The notes beneath the pieces were generated by a model. That model worked only from the letters and a program-made list of their open reading frames with translations, was not told the origin of the DNA and searched no databases. From Priapulus caudatus (taxonomy: Eukaryota > Priapulida > Priapulimorpha > Priapulimorphida > Priapulidae), in NCBI RefSeq assembly GCF_000485595.1, contig NW_014577622.1:58928-89032 (forward strand): a stretch of 30,105 bases of DNA, given 5' to 3'. Both the position numbers and the translations under genes were made by a program. Below are positions 10,291 to 20,530 of this stretch, piece by piece (positions within the stretch are counted from its first letter, which is position 1; each line of letters starts with the position of its first letter).

Positions 10291-10301
10291 CTACAACACT
10301 G

Positions 10302-10309
10302 GTATTCAC
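10302..10309 (+). repeat. 8-bp target-site duplication, right (GTATTCAC)
   Basis: Exact copy of 9535-9542, directly following the right TIR. Confidence 0.93.
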
Positions 10310-10975
10310 CACACGCGCGACTCTTTTACGAGAAAAAAGCGCGTTGTAATTGGAAGCCATCCGCTTGCTATACATTAGCGAGCTTACACTCGCAGCTTAC
10401 GGCAGTAACGGTCCGGCAATCCGGCCACATTCGCCGAATGAGATTACGCCTCCAGCAAAGCAGAAAAATGCACAAATATCAATCAATTGCCGGAGTTAGT
10501 CTCGACGCGACAGCGGCAATTGACGCCAATGAGGTCTGGAACGGTTTAATCGCATTGATAAATAAAACGCCTAGCTTCGTCTAAGCGAAGGGTTTGTTAC
10601 GTGAGTAGTTATTACTTCTCTGGCAGCGAAATCCCGTTTAATCTCCTTTCCGTGACGTTAAATAATGGCACGGATCTTTACACTACCGATTAACTCGAAT
10701 TCTCTACGCCATAGTATGAAATATCAGAGACCATTACTTGAACTACAGATTAAACTCGAAAACGTTTTAGGAAAAAAACCCAACAGATACCAGATAGCCA
10801 CATGGATGTCATCAGGAGTTCTGACGTCATACGTTAAGCATATATTCATGGTGCATTCTCTGCACCATCTAGCTATGATATTGGGCACTCAAATTGGTGG
10901 TTGTAAAATTGCTGACTATATAGTAAACTTCGCGGCTCCTATATAAATAGTGGCACATTTCGACAAAGTTTCGGG
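10310..10975. other. Unique sequence with one unassigned 93-codon frame
   Basis: CpG-containing single-copy-looking DNA. The plus frame at 10665-10946 (starts MARIFTLPINSN, ends VNFAAPI) has varied composition, unlike the repeat-driven frames, and could be an exon or chance. No splice sites, domain or homologue can be argued from sequence alone. Confidence 0.3.

Positions 10976-11007
<32 letters not shown>
10976..11007. repeat. (TA)n microsatellite
   Basis: About 30 bases of alternating TA with one G interruption. Confidence 0.9.
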
Positions 11008-11044
11008 GATATCTATGGTCCCTACTGGTAAGCGACAGCGGTTG

Positions 11045-11180
11045 CACAAGTTTTGAACACGTTGGATACACACGCTTCATACACGACATGTTCACGCTCT
11101 GCATACAGTTTACACACTCTTTACACACGTTTTCCTACATTTTGCTAAAGTTTTGCACACGTTTGCACACTTTAAGTAAT
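11045..11180 (+). repeat. Degenerate CACACGTTTT-like repeats
   Basis: Variants such as tttacacac, cacacgttt and gttttgcacac recur at irregular 12-20 base spacing, for example twice around 11145-11175. The array is too degenerate to define a consensus. It may be an old minisatellite. Confidence 0.4.
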
Positions 11181-12650
11181 GCGTCAAGTTCATTGGGAAC
11201 ATTTTTAGAATTCTTTCACCGCGCGCCGCTAATCAACTATATTAAACTCACCATTAATCTCTTGACGCGTTTAAACACACTTATATAAGCTTTACATACG
11301 ACCGCGCGATGCGAAAAGCATACGACGCGATCGTCTTGAATTATTTACGACTCGCACGATGTCTCCGAAGCACAGCGGGATATAATATATAATTATCACC
11401 AGAACTTCCGCCGGGATCTCATCGTTGAGACGTCAGGTTTACGCGAGGTTTTACGATCGCAACAAGATAGCCATCCCCTCGTGAAGGCCATGCTAATTGC
11501 GAACGTAAGGCAAGGCGCAATCAACTCCGTAATATGGAGGGAAAGTCAGCCGAGCTTGCGCGAAGATCCCGTCTGATTGACAACCGCACAAATCTACTAT
11601 CGGGCGATTGCCGGGCTCGATATAGGGAAGGCTCTCATCTGAAATCATTGAAATTGAAATCGCGACGTATTTCAATCGTGAGTTATTATAACTTTTATAT
11701 ATAACCACGCGCACGATACTGAAATAACACTTCAGGACTCCTCTGAAATGATATCACTTGGCATAATAGAACCGGAAAGCGGTGTGTTTATTTTATCTAT
11801 GCATCCACTTAAAATATAGTACACGGTAATGGAAAAATATGAGAAACTGGTGTCGCGAATAACATCTCGTATGCGATACAAATGTGTGCGTGAAAGATCT
11901 CTGTAGAATGGACACGGTCGAGAGTTGCTATTAGTCATGAGGCTTGACAGATGTCATGGTGTCACGCGTGTCAACCACCATGCGAAACACACTGCTGCTG
12001 TCCAGCTTACACGGTGTCAGAGGATGAATCGCGGTTTTAACGCCACGAAGGTAGATTTATTTATTGATTTGGCGCACACGAGGGCCGAGATCGATTTGCG
12101 GAAACCTTGCGAACTCGAAGTCTCGCTCGCCTCGCGTTACGTAATAGCTCTTACAGGTATAACAGCTATATGCACTCGGCACAAGTAAATTACTTTATTA
12201 CGACTTCACGAATCCGCGAGTATTCGACGCAACGTGAAAACTCCGATGGCATATATATATATATATATTTATCCGCGTCGCGATTTCACGGTAATGCAGC
12301 GCGATTCCTCGCGTGTACGTTCAGGGGTTACGTGTTTAATTGCCAGGGAGCCCGTCACGCGGCGACAACTCTTGCGTTACTTAGCGCGCATGCAGCGTGA
12401 CATTCTGGCGTGCCACGAAGGCGTGAGCACCTTTTAGAAGCGTTCGCGTACGCGTGTGGCGCACCTTTGTGCGTGCGCGCGCGCGAGAGAGAGGCCAGGT
12501 GTTAGTTTTTCCCGGTCGCACGTCCAGAGGAGACGGCAGTCGTCACCTAGTCTCGTCACCCTGTCCGACAGATACTAACACGTTCACCCGTTTCCGGGAG
12601 AGACGTAACCTTTGCGCGCTCCCGCTCGCTCATTTACGTTACTCGGGATA
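11181..12650. other. Unique CpG-containing sequence
   Basis: Nearly 1.5 kb without a recognisable gene. There is a short TA run at 12250-12269 and CG-rich stretches such as around 12425-12490. Frames of 65-97 codons (11925-12188, 12107-12400, 12454-12651) overlap each other in different frames and show no domain. Confidence 0.45.
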
Positions 12651-12652
12651 AA

Positions 12653-12699
<47 letters not shown>

Positions 12700-12830
12700 C
12701 ACACGACACGCACGCACGCACGACACGCACGCACGCACGCACGCACCCACCACGCAACACCAACAAACAAACAAACAACACACAACAAACACACACACAT
12801 AAACATACACACACAAACACATACACACAT
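12651..12830. repeat. (CA)n compound array with CACG and CAAA variants
   Basis: Perfect CA run (12653-12697), then CACGCACG and AACAAACAAACA segments. The last part, through cacatacacacatg at 12830, matches 20420-20503 closely, so the two arrays share ancestry beyond simple period. Confidence 0.95.
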
Positions 12831-13097
12831 GTAATGAAGCTAATTCAGCCATAGATAGATACTTATTTATAAGAATTTACACCGGCATATTCGGTGACAG
12901 GGACTTGCCTCGAGCGACTAATCACTCACCCGCCTCATTAGTGCCACGGCAGTGGGAAAGTGGTCACTCTCCCCCCATATCGAAAGTAAAGAAAGACATC
13001 CAGGTTAGGTGGACGAAGCGCGTGACATACATAAGTCACGTGGTTCGGCCAAATATGTATAAAAAAGCCCGCTTTAGAACAGAAAGTCAGAGTCGCC
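12831..13097. other. Unique spacer between CA arrays
   Basis: Short non-repetitive DNA; no gene seen. Confidence 0.5.
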
Positions 13098-13114
13098 TAT
13101 ACACACACACAACA

Positions 13115-13190
<76 letters not shown>

Positions 13191-13197
13191 ACACACA

Positions 13198-13236
<39 letters not shown>

Positions 13237-13345
13237 CACACACACACCCACACACACCACACACCACAACCACACACACACCACACACACACACACACAC
13301 ACAACACACACACACACACACCACACACACACACACACACACATA
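13098..13345. repeat. Long (CA)n array
   Basis: About 250 bases of CA, interrupted only by CC, CG or AA at irregular points, followed by a short TA run (13348-13362). Frames of 85-167 codons on both strands (Thr-His, Cys-Val) are repeat artefacts. Confidence 0.97.
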
Positions 13346-13349
13346 CAAT

Positions 13350-13413
13350 ATATATATATATATTACGTACACTTAGTGGACTTCTATCGGAGCGTCTCAC
13401 AGATCTAGCATCG
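13350..13413 (+). repeat. Short dispersed repeat following a CA array (copy 2)
   Basis: Matches 3004-3068, including CTATCGGAGCGT and the flanking tacactt and tcacagatct stretch, with small indels. It again sits directly after a CA array and a short TA run. Confidence 0.65.
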
Positions 13414-13505
13414 TCTCTCTCTCTCTCTCTCCTTCTCGCGCTTTCTCTCTCTTTCTATTGCTTTCTCTAGCTCGCTTTCTCGCTCTCGCTCACTCTCTCT
13501 CGCGC
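13414..13505. repeat. CT-rich tract
   Basis: TCTCTC runs with CG and TTTC interruptions. It leads into the first copy of the second duplicated family. Confidence 0.9.
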
Positions 13506-14606
13506 GTCCTTTCACACATGGATATTTATAAATGAAGCTTATATATTCTAGCGTATGATGACACCAGCGGATCCATGTTTGTAACACGGTCATGCCTCCG
13601 ATTTATCCTCAGTGAGGCATCGATCAAGGCTTTCTTGTTAGTTCCGCCTGTATATTTTCGTCCTATTGATTCGTTCCTTAAATTTTTATGCTATTTCGTC
13701 CACGTGAGCTAAGATGAATTAAACGCCCACTGTCTAGTTAAAATAGTTCGTAATTAGTAATAGGGGCGTAACACCAGGACCACTCTGCGGGTGGCTTAGC
13801 GAGAGAGTTTAAAGAAATTATTTTGCAGTTGAGTTCGAGGGCCGCGGCTGCAATGTTCGCTTCGTTCGCGTAACAAGCGCTAAATCCAGTAGCATAGGCG
13901 ATAGCACCTGGCCAACTAAATCGAGGACCGTAGCATCTGGAGGGAGATAAGTAGCGATCGACACCCAGGTTTTGAAGCTGAACAAAACGCATAATGAATG
14001 TAGGTGCTCTCACAAAAACGAGTGTAGGTTATCACGAAGTCATCCGTGAAATCCCACCTACACCAACCTCACCACACTATGCACGCGTTAGATGAAAGCT
14101 TCGCCCCTCCCTCACCTATACCTAAACACTACTAGATCCCCCCCTCGCACACACACACACACGCTGCCACGAATCGGTTCATGCAACGGTTTCGTTATGA
14201 TTATTAAAGTGAAAGATTCTGATAGGGATCTTTTATTTGAAACTACTAGTGGGTATGTGCTCTCTAAATTTAACAAAATAACAATGTAAACGAAATACAA
14301 TTTCATTTATTCAGTGGCTAAACAGAGTTGCTTCGGATTCGCCTCTGCATTCTGCTTGTCACGGCGCTCACAGTAAGCTATTTTTGCTCGTTTAATTCAT
14401 ATTGCCTTTTTTTCATATCTGCTCTTTTGAGTCAGTGAGCCTGACCTTCTACTTCAGCGATATCACCAGCTGCTTAGAGATAATTATAATTATAAACGCA
14501 ACGTTGCGAATTGGTATCGGCAAATTCAGATGCATTAGCCGTCATCTTCACGAATGAAGCTCCTTAGCTTTCTGAAGCTTTGACTATTCATGGACTGTTC
14601 GCATTC

Positions 14607-14612
<6 letters not shown>
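13505..14612 (+). repeat. Segmental duplication family 2, block A1 (copy 1)
   Basis: Collinear matching blocks with the later copy are 13505-13656 with 18027-18234, 13695-13870 with 18372-18565, 14083-14150 with 19153-19220, and 14335-14612 with 20084-20357. The last block is near-identical apart from single-base indels. The spaces between blocks differ in length and content, with the later copy longer. No frame is preserved between copies, so the 91-codon minus frame at 13738-14013 is unlikely to be a gene. Confidence 0.88.

Positions 14613-14672
<60 letters not shown>
14611..14672. repeat. Compound (CT)n(CA)n microsatellite
   Basis: A perfect CT run to about 14644 passes directly into a perfect CA run to 14672. 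The homologous place at 20357 has CT followed by a much more varied CA/AAAC array. Confidence 0.97.
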
Positions 14673-14687
14673 CGAAACTAAGCCGAT

Positions 14688-15045
14688 TTGAAAAGCTGGC
14701 CAGTCAATTGCCACCCATGCAGCATTGACATCACCAGCCATGAACGCCAACGGCCGGCCTACGGGGACGAAATTTTCTTTCTCGTCTCCCTCTCGTACCC
14801 AATGGCTCTTCCCGAAAATGCGCCTGTGCCAGAAGGCAGACGTATCAGCGAGACGAAGCCAACGACCTCTTGACAGTTCATGCAGTATTAAAGTCGGAAA
14901 TTTTGCTGCGGCGCGAAGTCGAAAGCGCATAATAGAATATGCCAATATGCTGGCTTTTGTTTATAATATTCCTGCGACATATCTCTCTCGTGCGCTCCCC
15001 TTTTCATCATCTCTTCCTTCTCGGCTCTCATTCTGACTCTGCGTG
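14688..15045 (+). repeat. Segmental duplication family 2, block A2 (copy 1)
   Basis: Matches 16270-16925 at agctggccagtcaat, gacgaaattttctttctcg, cccgaaaatgcgcc, ttcatgcag-attaaagtcgg and ctctcattctgactct. The later copy carries many extra bases between these matches. The plus frames of 61-103 codons (14688-14873, 14725-15036) are not preserved in the other copy. Confidence 0.82.
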
Positions 15046-15071
15046 ATCATTACTTGCTCTCACATTCTCTA

Positions 15072-15079
15072 ATTCTCTC

Positions 15080-15132
<53 letters not shown>

Positions 15133-15185
15133 CGTGCTTTCTCTCTATCTCTTACAATATTTCTCCCCTCGCTCTTTCTCGCTCT

Positions 15186-15219
<34 letters not shown>

Positions 15220-15269
15220 GTGCGTGCTTTCTCTCTATCTCTTACAATATTTCTCCCTCTCGCTCTTCT

Positions 15270-15300
<31 letters not shown>

Positions 15301-15368
15301 TCTCTCACTCTCTCTCTATCTCTCTGGTGCGTGCTTTCTCTCTATCTCTTACAATATTTCTCCCCTCG

Positions 15369-15423
<55 letters not shown>

Positions 15424-15438
15424 CTCTCCCCCCTCTCT
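15072..15438 (+). repeat. (CT)n array with a three-copy 38-bp core minisatellite
   Basis: CT runs enclose three identical 38-base cores, each starting GTGCGTGCTTTC and containing CTTACAATATTTCTCCC, at 15130-15167, 15220-15257 and 15327-15364. The spacing is 90 and then 107 bases, and the spacers are CT of varying length. The exact identity of the cores contrasts with the indel-rich larger duplications. Confidence 0.95.
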
Positions 15439-15448
15439 NNNNNNNNNN
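15439..15448. other. Assembly gap (10 N)
   Basis: Ten N between a CT array and a GGA-rich tract, with the purine/pyrimidine bias switching strand across it. Its true size is unknown. Confidence 0.99.
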
Positions 15449-15600
15449 CGAGGAGGAGGAGGAGGGAAGAGGAGGGGAGGCAGAGGAGGAGCGTAGGAGG
15501 AGACCGGGGAGACAAGGAGGATCTGGAGGAGGAGAAGAAGCGATGAGGAGAAGGAGGAGGCAGGCAGGCAGGAGGAGGAGGCAGGAGGAGGACGGAGTGA
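15449..15600. repeat. GGA/GAGG-rich purine tract
   Basis: Irregular AGGAGG repeats with GGCA units (a caggcaggcagg run near 15560). Frames across it and the N gap (up to 185 codons) contain undetermined residues and are not coding. Confidence 0.9.
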
Positions 15601-16269
15601 CAGTAAAGTAGGTTGGGGGAGGGAGATGACGGAAATGAGGAAGGAAAGGGGCATTATTAGGCGCGATAGGAGGACCGCAGTATAAAGTCCGCGACTGCTT
15701 GTGAGCGGAACAGGCGATGCAAAGAGGGAGGGTCCGGGACGGACAGTGGAAGTACGCGCAACTGATGTAATGGCTGGTATATATTCTGACCGTCAGTGGG
15801 AAACTATCCCGAATCACCGTGGATGAACTTGCACTGAGGCACCGCTATCGACCCCAAATCTCTCGCATCGCCGAAAGTTTTTCCAACACAAGCGCGATCT
15901 GAAATTCAATCGCTTTTCAGATCGTTCTATGGGTAGCACACACCATACTAATTCCACGCATAGTGGTAATTCAACTCGCGGCAGTTACGCACGGGTCATC
16001 ATCTTTAATTATGCTCGCGACCCAACTTTTCAGCTCCGACTCTCAATGCACGAGATATAGTTCGAGGCCACACAAAATCTCGCGAGAAAACTGTCGTGTG
16101 TCATCGAGAAGCAAAAATAGTGATAGAGAGATGTCGGGTACAAGAACTTGATATGAAATACATATAAACACATGGTTCTTATGCTATACAATACTGAGAG
16201 ATGCACGCTTGACGCCGGCGGCTAATGAGATATTACGCGCCTCGAAACATTAAGCATATTTGAACCTTT
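15601..16269. other. Unique sequence, no gene recognised
   Basis: About 670 bases of mixed-composition DNA following the purine tract; nothing identifiable. Confidence 0.5.
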
Positions 16270-16925
16270 AGTTTGGAGAGAAGCTGGCCAGTCAATGGGC
16301 CCACCTCAACAGAGATCGACGTTAAAGAGCGCTAAGACATGCACCAGCCATGAGACGCCAAGCTGATAAATACATAAGAGGGCCGATGTAGGAGATTTTG
16401 AGAGAGACAGTTTGGGCAGGCGCGGCAGAATTTAGAGGCGGATTGGGGACCCTACCGCGCGGACGAAATTTTCTTTCTCGCTCTCCCTCTCTACCCAATG
16501 CGCTCTCCCGAAAATGCGCCGTGTGGCCCAGAAGCGCAGGATGACAGTGGCATCAGCGAGAGTAATTAATTTAGACGGGAGACGCGCAATCCAGCGATAG
16601 ATGAAGATCTCTCTCTGCGAACACGTTCATGCAGATATTAAAGTCGGAAATGTTTGCTATAACTCACGCAGTATGCACGTTTTCATACTATATGCGGTAT
16701 AATTAATACGAGTCTGACAAGGACTTAATGTGTAAATAGAGAATATCGCCCACAATATAAGCAGCTCAGGCAGTATGTGGTATATTAGAAAATTTAATTA
16801 AATTTATTACCTACGAACTATATTATCGCTCTCGTGCCGTCTTTATGACAGTACATTTGCGACAGATAAATTCTAATCTTAACGGACTTTCATACTCGCT
16901 CTCATTCTGACTCTTATGCGTGTTT
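16270..16925 (+). repeat. Segmental duplication family 2, block A2 (copy 2, expanded)
   Basis: Diverged copy of 14688-15045 in the same orientation, about 1.8 times as long because of insertions between matching segments. It lies upstream of the second A1 block, so the order along the window is A1-A2, gap, A2, A1. Confidence 0.8.
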
Positions 16926-18024
16926 TCATTAACGTTAGCGCGACGCAATGACGTGCACGATTCGTGCGTGATATTACTCTCAGCCACCACATCTCTCTTA
17001 ATACACTTCTATCTCTATCTACCGTCATCTACGAGGCTCTGTCTTCCAGCTGCATTGCTCTTCTTCCTAGGCGTCAGTCCTCCTCATACTGCCTCGCATA
17101 TAACACCTCCAAACCGTACGACTCATCAATAACAACTTTACACCAAACACTTCCCGCTACATGTGCACGCTCCCACGCCTAGTCCCGCGGCGTCTTCTGA
17201 AATACAGTTCAACACGATCTTGCTTCTTACACAACGTCCTATCTACTTTGACTACATTGTCTACCTTGTCGCCTCATTTGCTCTCCTGCTCATACTGCAT
17301 ACGGTGCATGCTTGCTCTCTTCGTCCTTGCGGTCATATTTTTGGTAAACAGATTTGTACGCTGTTGACTAACGCTACACCGTGCCTACGCGCAACACACG
17401 CGCTACTACTAACACAGAACTACGACGCGTGCCAGGCGTCACGCGTGCGCATCTTTTACGCTTTTACGGTCATCACACATCGATTCCAAAGCACAACCAC
17501 AAGACTAACGATACCACAGACTGGACACAAAACGCCAATAATAGATGTAATGAAATTGAATTGGTGGCGCGCCCGCGAATGAAGCGTTCACTAAAAATCT
17601 GGTGCGCTGTTCTTCTGGTGTGCATCGTCCATACGTACCTTATCAAGATATGATGTTAACGTTCTCCGTAAACACTAAAACGTCTCTATTCTTAATTTCT
17701 AACTTCTCTGCGTCTGTTACTCGGTATACGCTTCTTTAATCTTATACATTCGCTGCAATTATTGCTCAATGCTCTCTCCCATCATTGCTTTTTACTTCTT
17801 CAACTTAGTACATTTTCTTGCCTCTCCTCTGTAAGTCCTGCTGCCGCAACCCTGTTCTAGTTTCTTACTCTCTCTTCTCTCTCTCTCCTTCTCTGCCAGC
17901 GCTTATTCTCTCCTCTCACCGTTATTCACAGTTACTTAATTATCTTGTCGCTCCTCAGCTCGAACTATCTTACACTCATCTCGCAAATTGCGCTCACTCT
18001 CTCTCTCAAGTCGTGCCGCTCACC
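16926..18024. other. Pyrimidine-leaning unique sequence
   Basis: About 1.1 kb with a strong C+T bias on the plus strand, especially 17000-17330 and 17860-18020. Overlapping frames of 68-139 codons (for example 17163-17582) are rich in Leu, Ser, Thr and His, as the bias predicts, and show no domain. No RNA gene is recognised. Confidence 0.4.
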
Positions 18025-18026
18025 CT

Positions 18027-20352
18027 GTTCACACATGGATATATCATATATGATATACTCTGGCGATACAGTCGTTAAGGTTATTAGTTATTTCCTTTAA
18101 GGTCTCTTGTTGATTCTGAGGCGTTATTGATGACACCAGCGGATCCATGTTGTAACACGGTCATGCCTACGATCTTATCTCCTCAGTGAAAGGCATCGAT
18201 CAAGCGCTTTCTTGTTAGTTCCGCCTGCATATTATCCAGATTTGGTTGAGATGTTTTGTTTTTCTACAACACCAATAAAAGTAATATAAAGACCAGATAT
18301 TAATTCCAATTTTCTACGGTTCACAATCATTTAAAAGGAAAATGGTTTATTTCTTCTTGCGCTTGCATTGTTTTCGTCTCGCACTGTGAGCTAACGATGA
18401 GATTAACACGCACTGCTCTAGTTAACATAGTTGCGTAATTAGTAACTAGAGGCGTCAACACCAGGACCACTCCTGCGGGTGGCTTAGCGAAGGGGACGTT
18501 AAAGAAATTATTTTGCAGTTGAGTCGAGTTCTCATTGGCACCGGCTGGCAATTGTTTTCGCTCGTCTTATTTTCTATCGGCTACATTGTGGATAGTGCAT
18601 AATACCCGGCCAATAAAAAAGTCCTCCTTCGTTCAATTCACCATTATAAATATTTTTTTTAAATGGTATGTACAAACTAACGACATATCAATGTTGATGC
18701 ACGTACACCTGGCCACACTAAAATGAGAGCGGGGCGTTAGCGGCCACCTCATACGATCGGCGCACGATCGTGATAAAGGTGTAGTCGAGCAAAGACCACT
18801 TCATCCAAGCTAGAGACAGACTCGGAAGCACCCGGTAGTTTGTTCTTATTTTGTTAAGTTTAAAAGCAAAAAGCATTGTATATCTTATAAACACACTAGG
18901 GGTAAAGTCTATACAAGACGTACATAATAATATGTATGTGGTGCATTACAATTTTCACACCAAAATGACAAATAACAGTACTGCGAGGTGTAGCTTAAAA
19001 ATTAGATCACTGAGGTATAAAATATCATTCCTGGTCGCGACTTTTGTGACGTAGCCCGTCGGTCGGTGAATATACCCAACGATCTGCCAAATGAATGTCA
19101 AGACAATTACGCGCCAAACTTCTTCTCCATTGGCGCGACACCTATGGCACGCAGTTAGCATGAAAGCTTCGCCCTTCCCTCACTATACCTAAACCACTAG
19201 CTAGCATCCCCCCTCCACAGGTCTAGGCGACCACGACACGGTGCGACACACAGCGTCGATCAAGTCTGCGCGTTCAAATTTTGCTAGCGTTATGTGTAAG
19301 TAATACTTAACAATTAAAGATAGGTTATCTATTCGGGGTAATACAAATACGTCAGTGTGGGCTAAACGGTTATATGAAGATTTCCCGTTATATATCGGTA
19401 AGATACATTATGTTAATGACCAGTAAGATAATCTAGGAGAGAACGTTGTCTGCCTCTTAATCGACATTAATATTGCCACGTAAGAAGCCGCTAATCAACA
19501 AATTGCGCGTGAGCTTTCAGCCCAATTGACGATATTTCTTCTGTTTCTATGGAGCTGGAGAGTGCAGGGAGGGCTTACTACTTCATCAGAGATGGAAACT
19601 TGCATCATTTCTTTCTTAGCTCTATAAATGTTGACTTCTCCTTTCGTGTTTCCTGAATTAAAAAGGTGCGAAGAGCATCGGCATGAAGGAATTATGGAAA
19701 ATACGTATATATACTTATATATATATATATATAATATTTATAATATATAGTATAGTGTGGGCTGTGTTGTATTCGTTTTCTCCTCCTTTTACCACAGATT
19801 GTTCGTAGTTGATGCTAGCGAAACCGCCAACAGGTAAACGGGCAACTCACTCTCAAATACGGGTGCAACAACAGTAAAGCTCATTCAAATCAAACAACTA
19901 CGATCACAACATTCGATTTTAACTAAATAGTGAGGCATCTCTCATACGCTCACTCACGTTTGATACAAAAGATCAGCGGGGCCACTTTTCAAAGTTACCG
20001 ATGACAGGCAAAATTGTAATTTGTGATTTGTTTTATGGCATTGGTAATTAACTTCGACGTGATGGTAAAAAAAAATAGATATTTCGCCTCGCCATTCTGC
20101 TTGTCACGGCGCCTCAAGTAAGCTATTTTTGCTCGTTTAATTCATATTGCCTTTTTTCATATCTGCTCTTTTGATCAGTGAGCCTGACCCTTCTACTTCA
20201 GCGGGATATCACCAGCTGCTTAGAGATAATTATAATTATAAACGCAACGTTGCGCAATTGGTATCGGCAAATTCAGATGCATTAGCCGTCATCTTCACGA
20301 ATGAAGCTCTTAGCTTTCTTGAAGTTTTGACTATTCATGACTATTCGCAGTC

Positions 20353-20357
<5 letters not shown>
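18027..20357 (+). repeat. Segmental duplication family 2, block A1 (copy 2, expanded)
   Basis: Homologous to 13505-14612 but about twice as long. Extra segments lie at about 18235-18371, 18566-19152 and 19221-20083, with no counterpart in the first copy. Matching blocks retain high identity with scattered single-base indels. It includes an 18-bp perfect palindrome, TATATCATATATGATATA, at 18040-18057. Confidence 0.87.
19706..19752. repeat. AT-rich (TA)n tract
   Basis: A TATATATA run followed by degenerate AT repeats, inside the expanded part of A1 copy 2. Confidence 0.85.
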
Positions 20358-20393
<36 letters not shown>

Positions 20394-20504
20394 AACACCA
20401 CACACAACACACACACACACACAAACCAACACAAACCAAACAAACAAACAACACACAAACAAACACACACACATAAACATACACACACAAACACATACAC
20501 ACAT
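20357..20504. repeat. Compound CT/CA/AAAC array
   Basis: (CT)n at 20357-20390, then CA mixed with AACAAACAAACA. The last ~80 bases match 12770-12830 almost word for word, including cataaacatacacac. Confidence 0.95.
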
Positions 20505-20530
20505 GAAATTGAAGCCATAATTAGCATATA

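Larger units (their letters stand above)
6700..10301 (+). repeat. 3.6-kb tandem duplication, copy 2
   Basis: Direct repeat of 3071-6699. The region matching copy 1 runs to about 10212, and the sequence then continues through the intact hAT right end to 10301 and into unique DNA. Most differences from copy 1 are 1-2 nt indels scattered evenly, including in non-homopolymer positions. Possible origins are a genuine tandem duplication with a breakpoint inside the hAT element, two haplotypes laid end to end, or unpolished long-read filler. Confidence 0.93.
9543..10301 (+). mobile_element. Complete non-autonomous hAT-type transposon (759 bp)
   Basis: Termini are CAGTGTTGTAG at 9543-9553 and its exact reverse complement CTACAACACTG at 10291-10301, flanked by the perfect 8-bp duplication GTATTCAC. 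CA-G-TG type TIRs with 8-bp TSDs define hAT elements. At 759 bp it is far shorter than autonomous hAT elements (usually 2.5-5 kb) and shows no transposase domain, so it needs a transposase supplied elsewhere. Internally, left to right, it holds a perfect palindrome (9553-9594), GGTCTC and GGACTC motifs to about 9680, a charged minus-strand frame, a T/C-rich tract (10051-10136) and a GGACTC hexamer array (10143-10290). hAT transposases are known to bind subterminal repeats, and the end arrays could serve that role (inference). Confidence 0.92.

Noticed and set aside
10046-10378. Frames of 80-126 codons with Leu-Gly, Arg-Thr or Glu-Ser repeats
   Set aside because: Products of the T/C-rich tract and the GGACTC hexamer array of the transposon.
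13074-13408. Open frames of 85-167 codons on both strands through the CA array
   Set aside because: They are Thr-His or Cys-Val repeats forced by the dinucleotide period and exist in several frames at once.
13738-14013. A 91-codon minus frame as a gene
   Set aside because: The duplicated counterpart near 18372-18565 has indels that destroy the frame without any trace of amino-acid conservation.
15130-15364. Possible CRISPR array (three identical 38-bp repeats)
   Set aside because: The spacers are CT microsatellite, not unique sequence, and there are no cas genes; the genomic context is animal.
15054-15817. Frames of up to 185 codons across the CT array and N gap
   Set aside because: They contain undetermined residues and simple repeats and have no unique domain.
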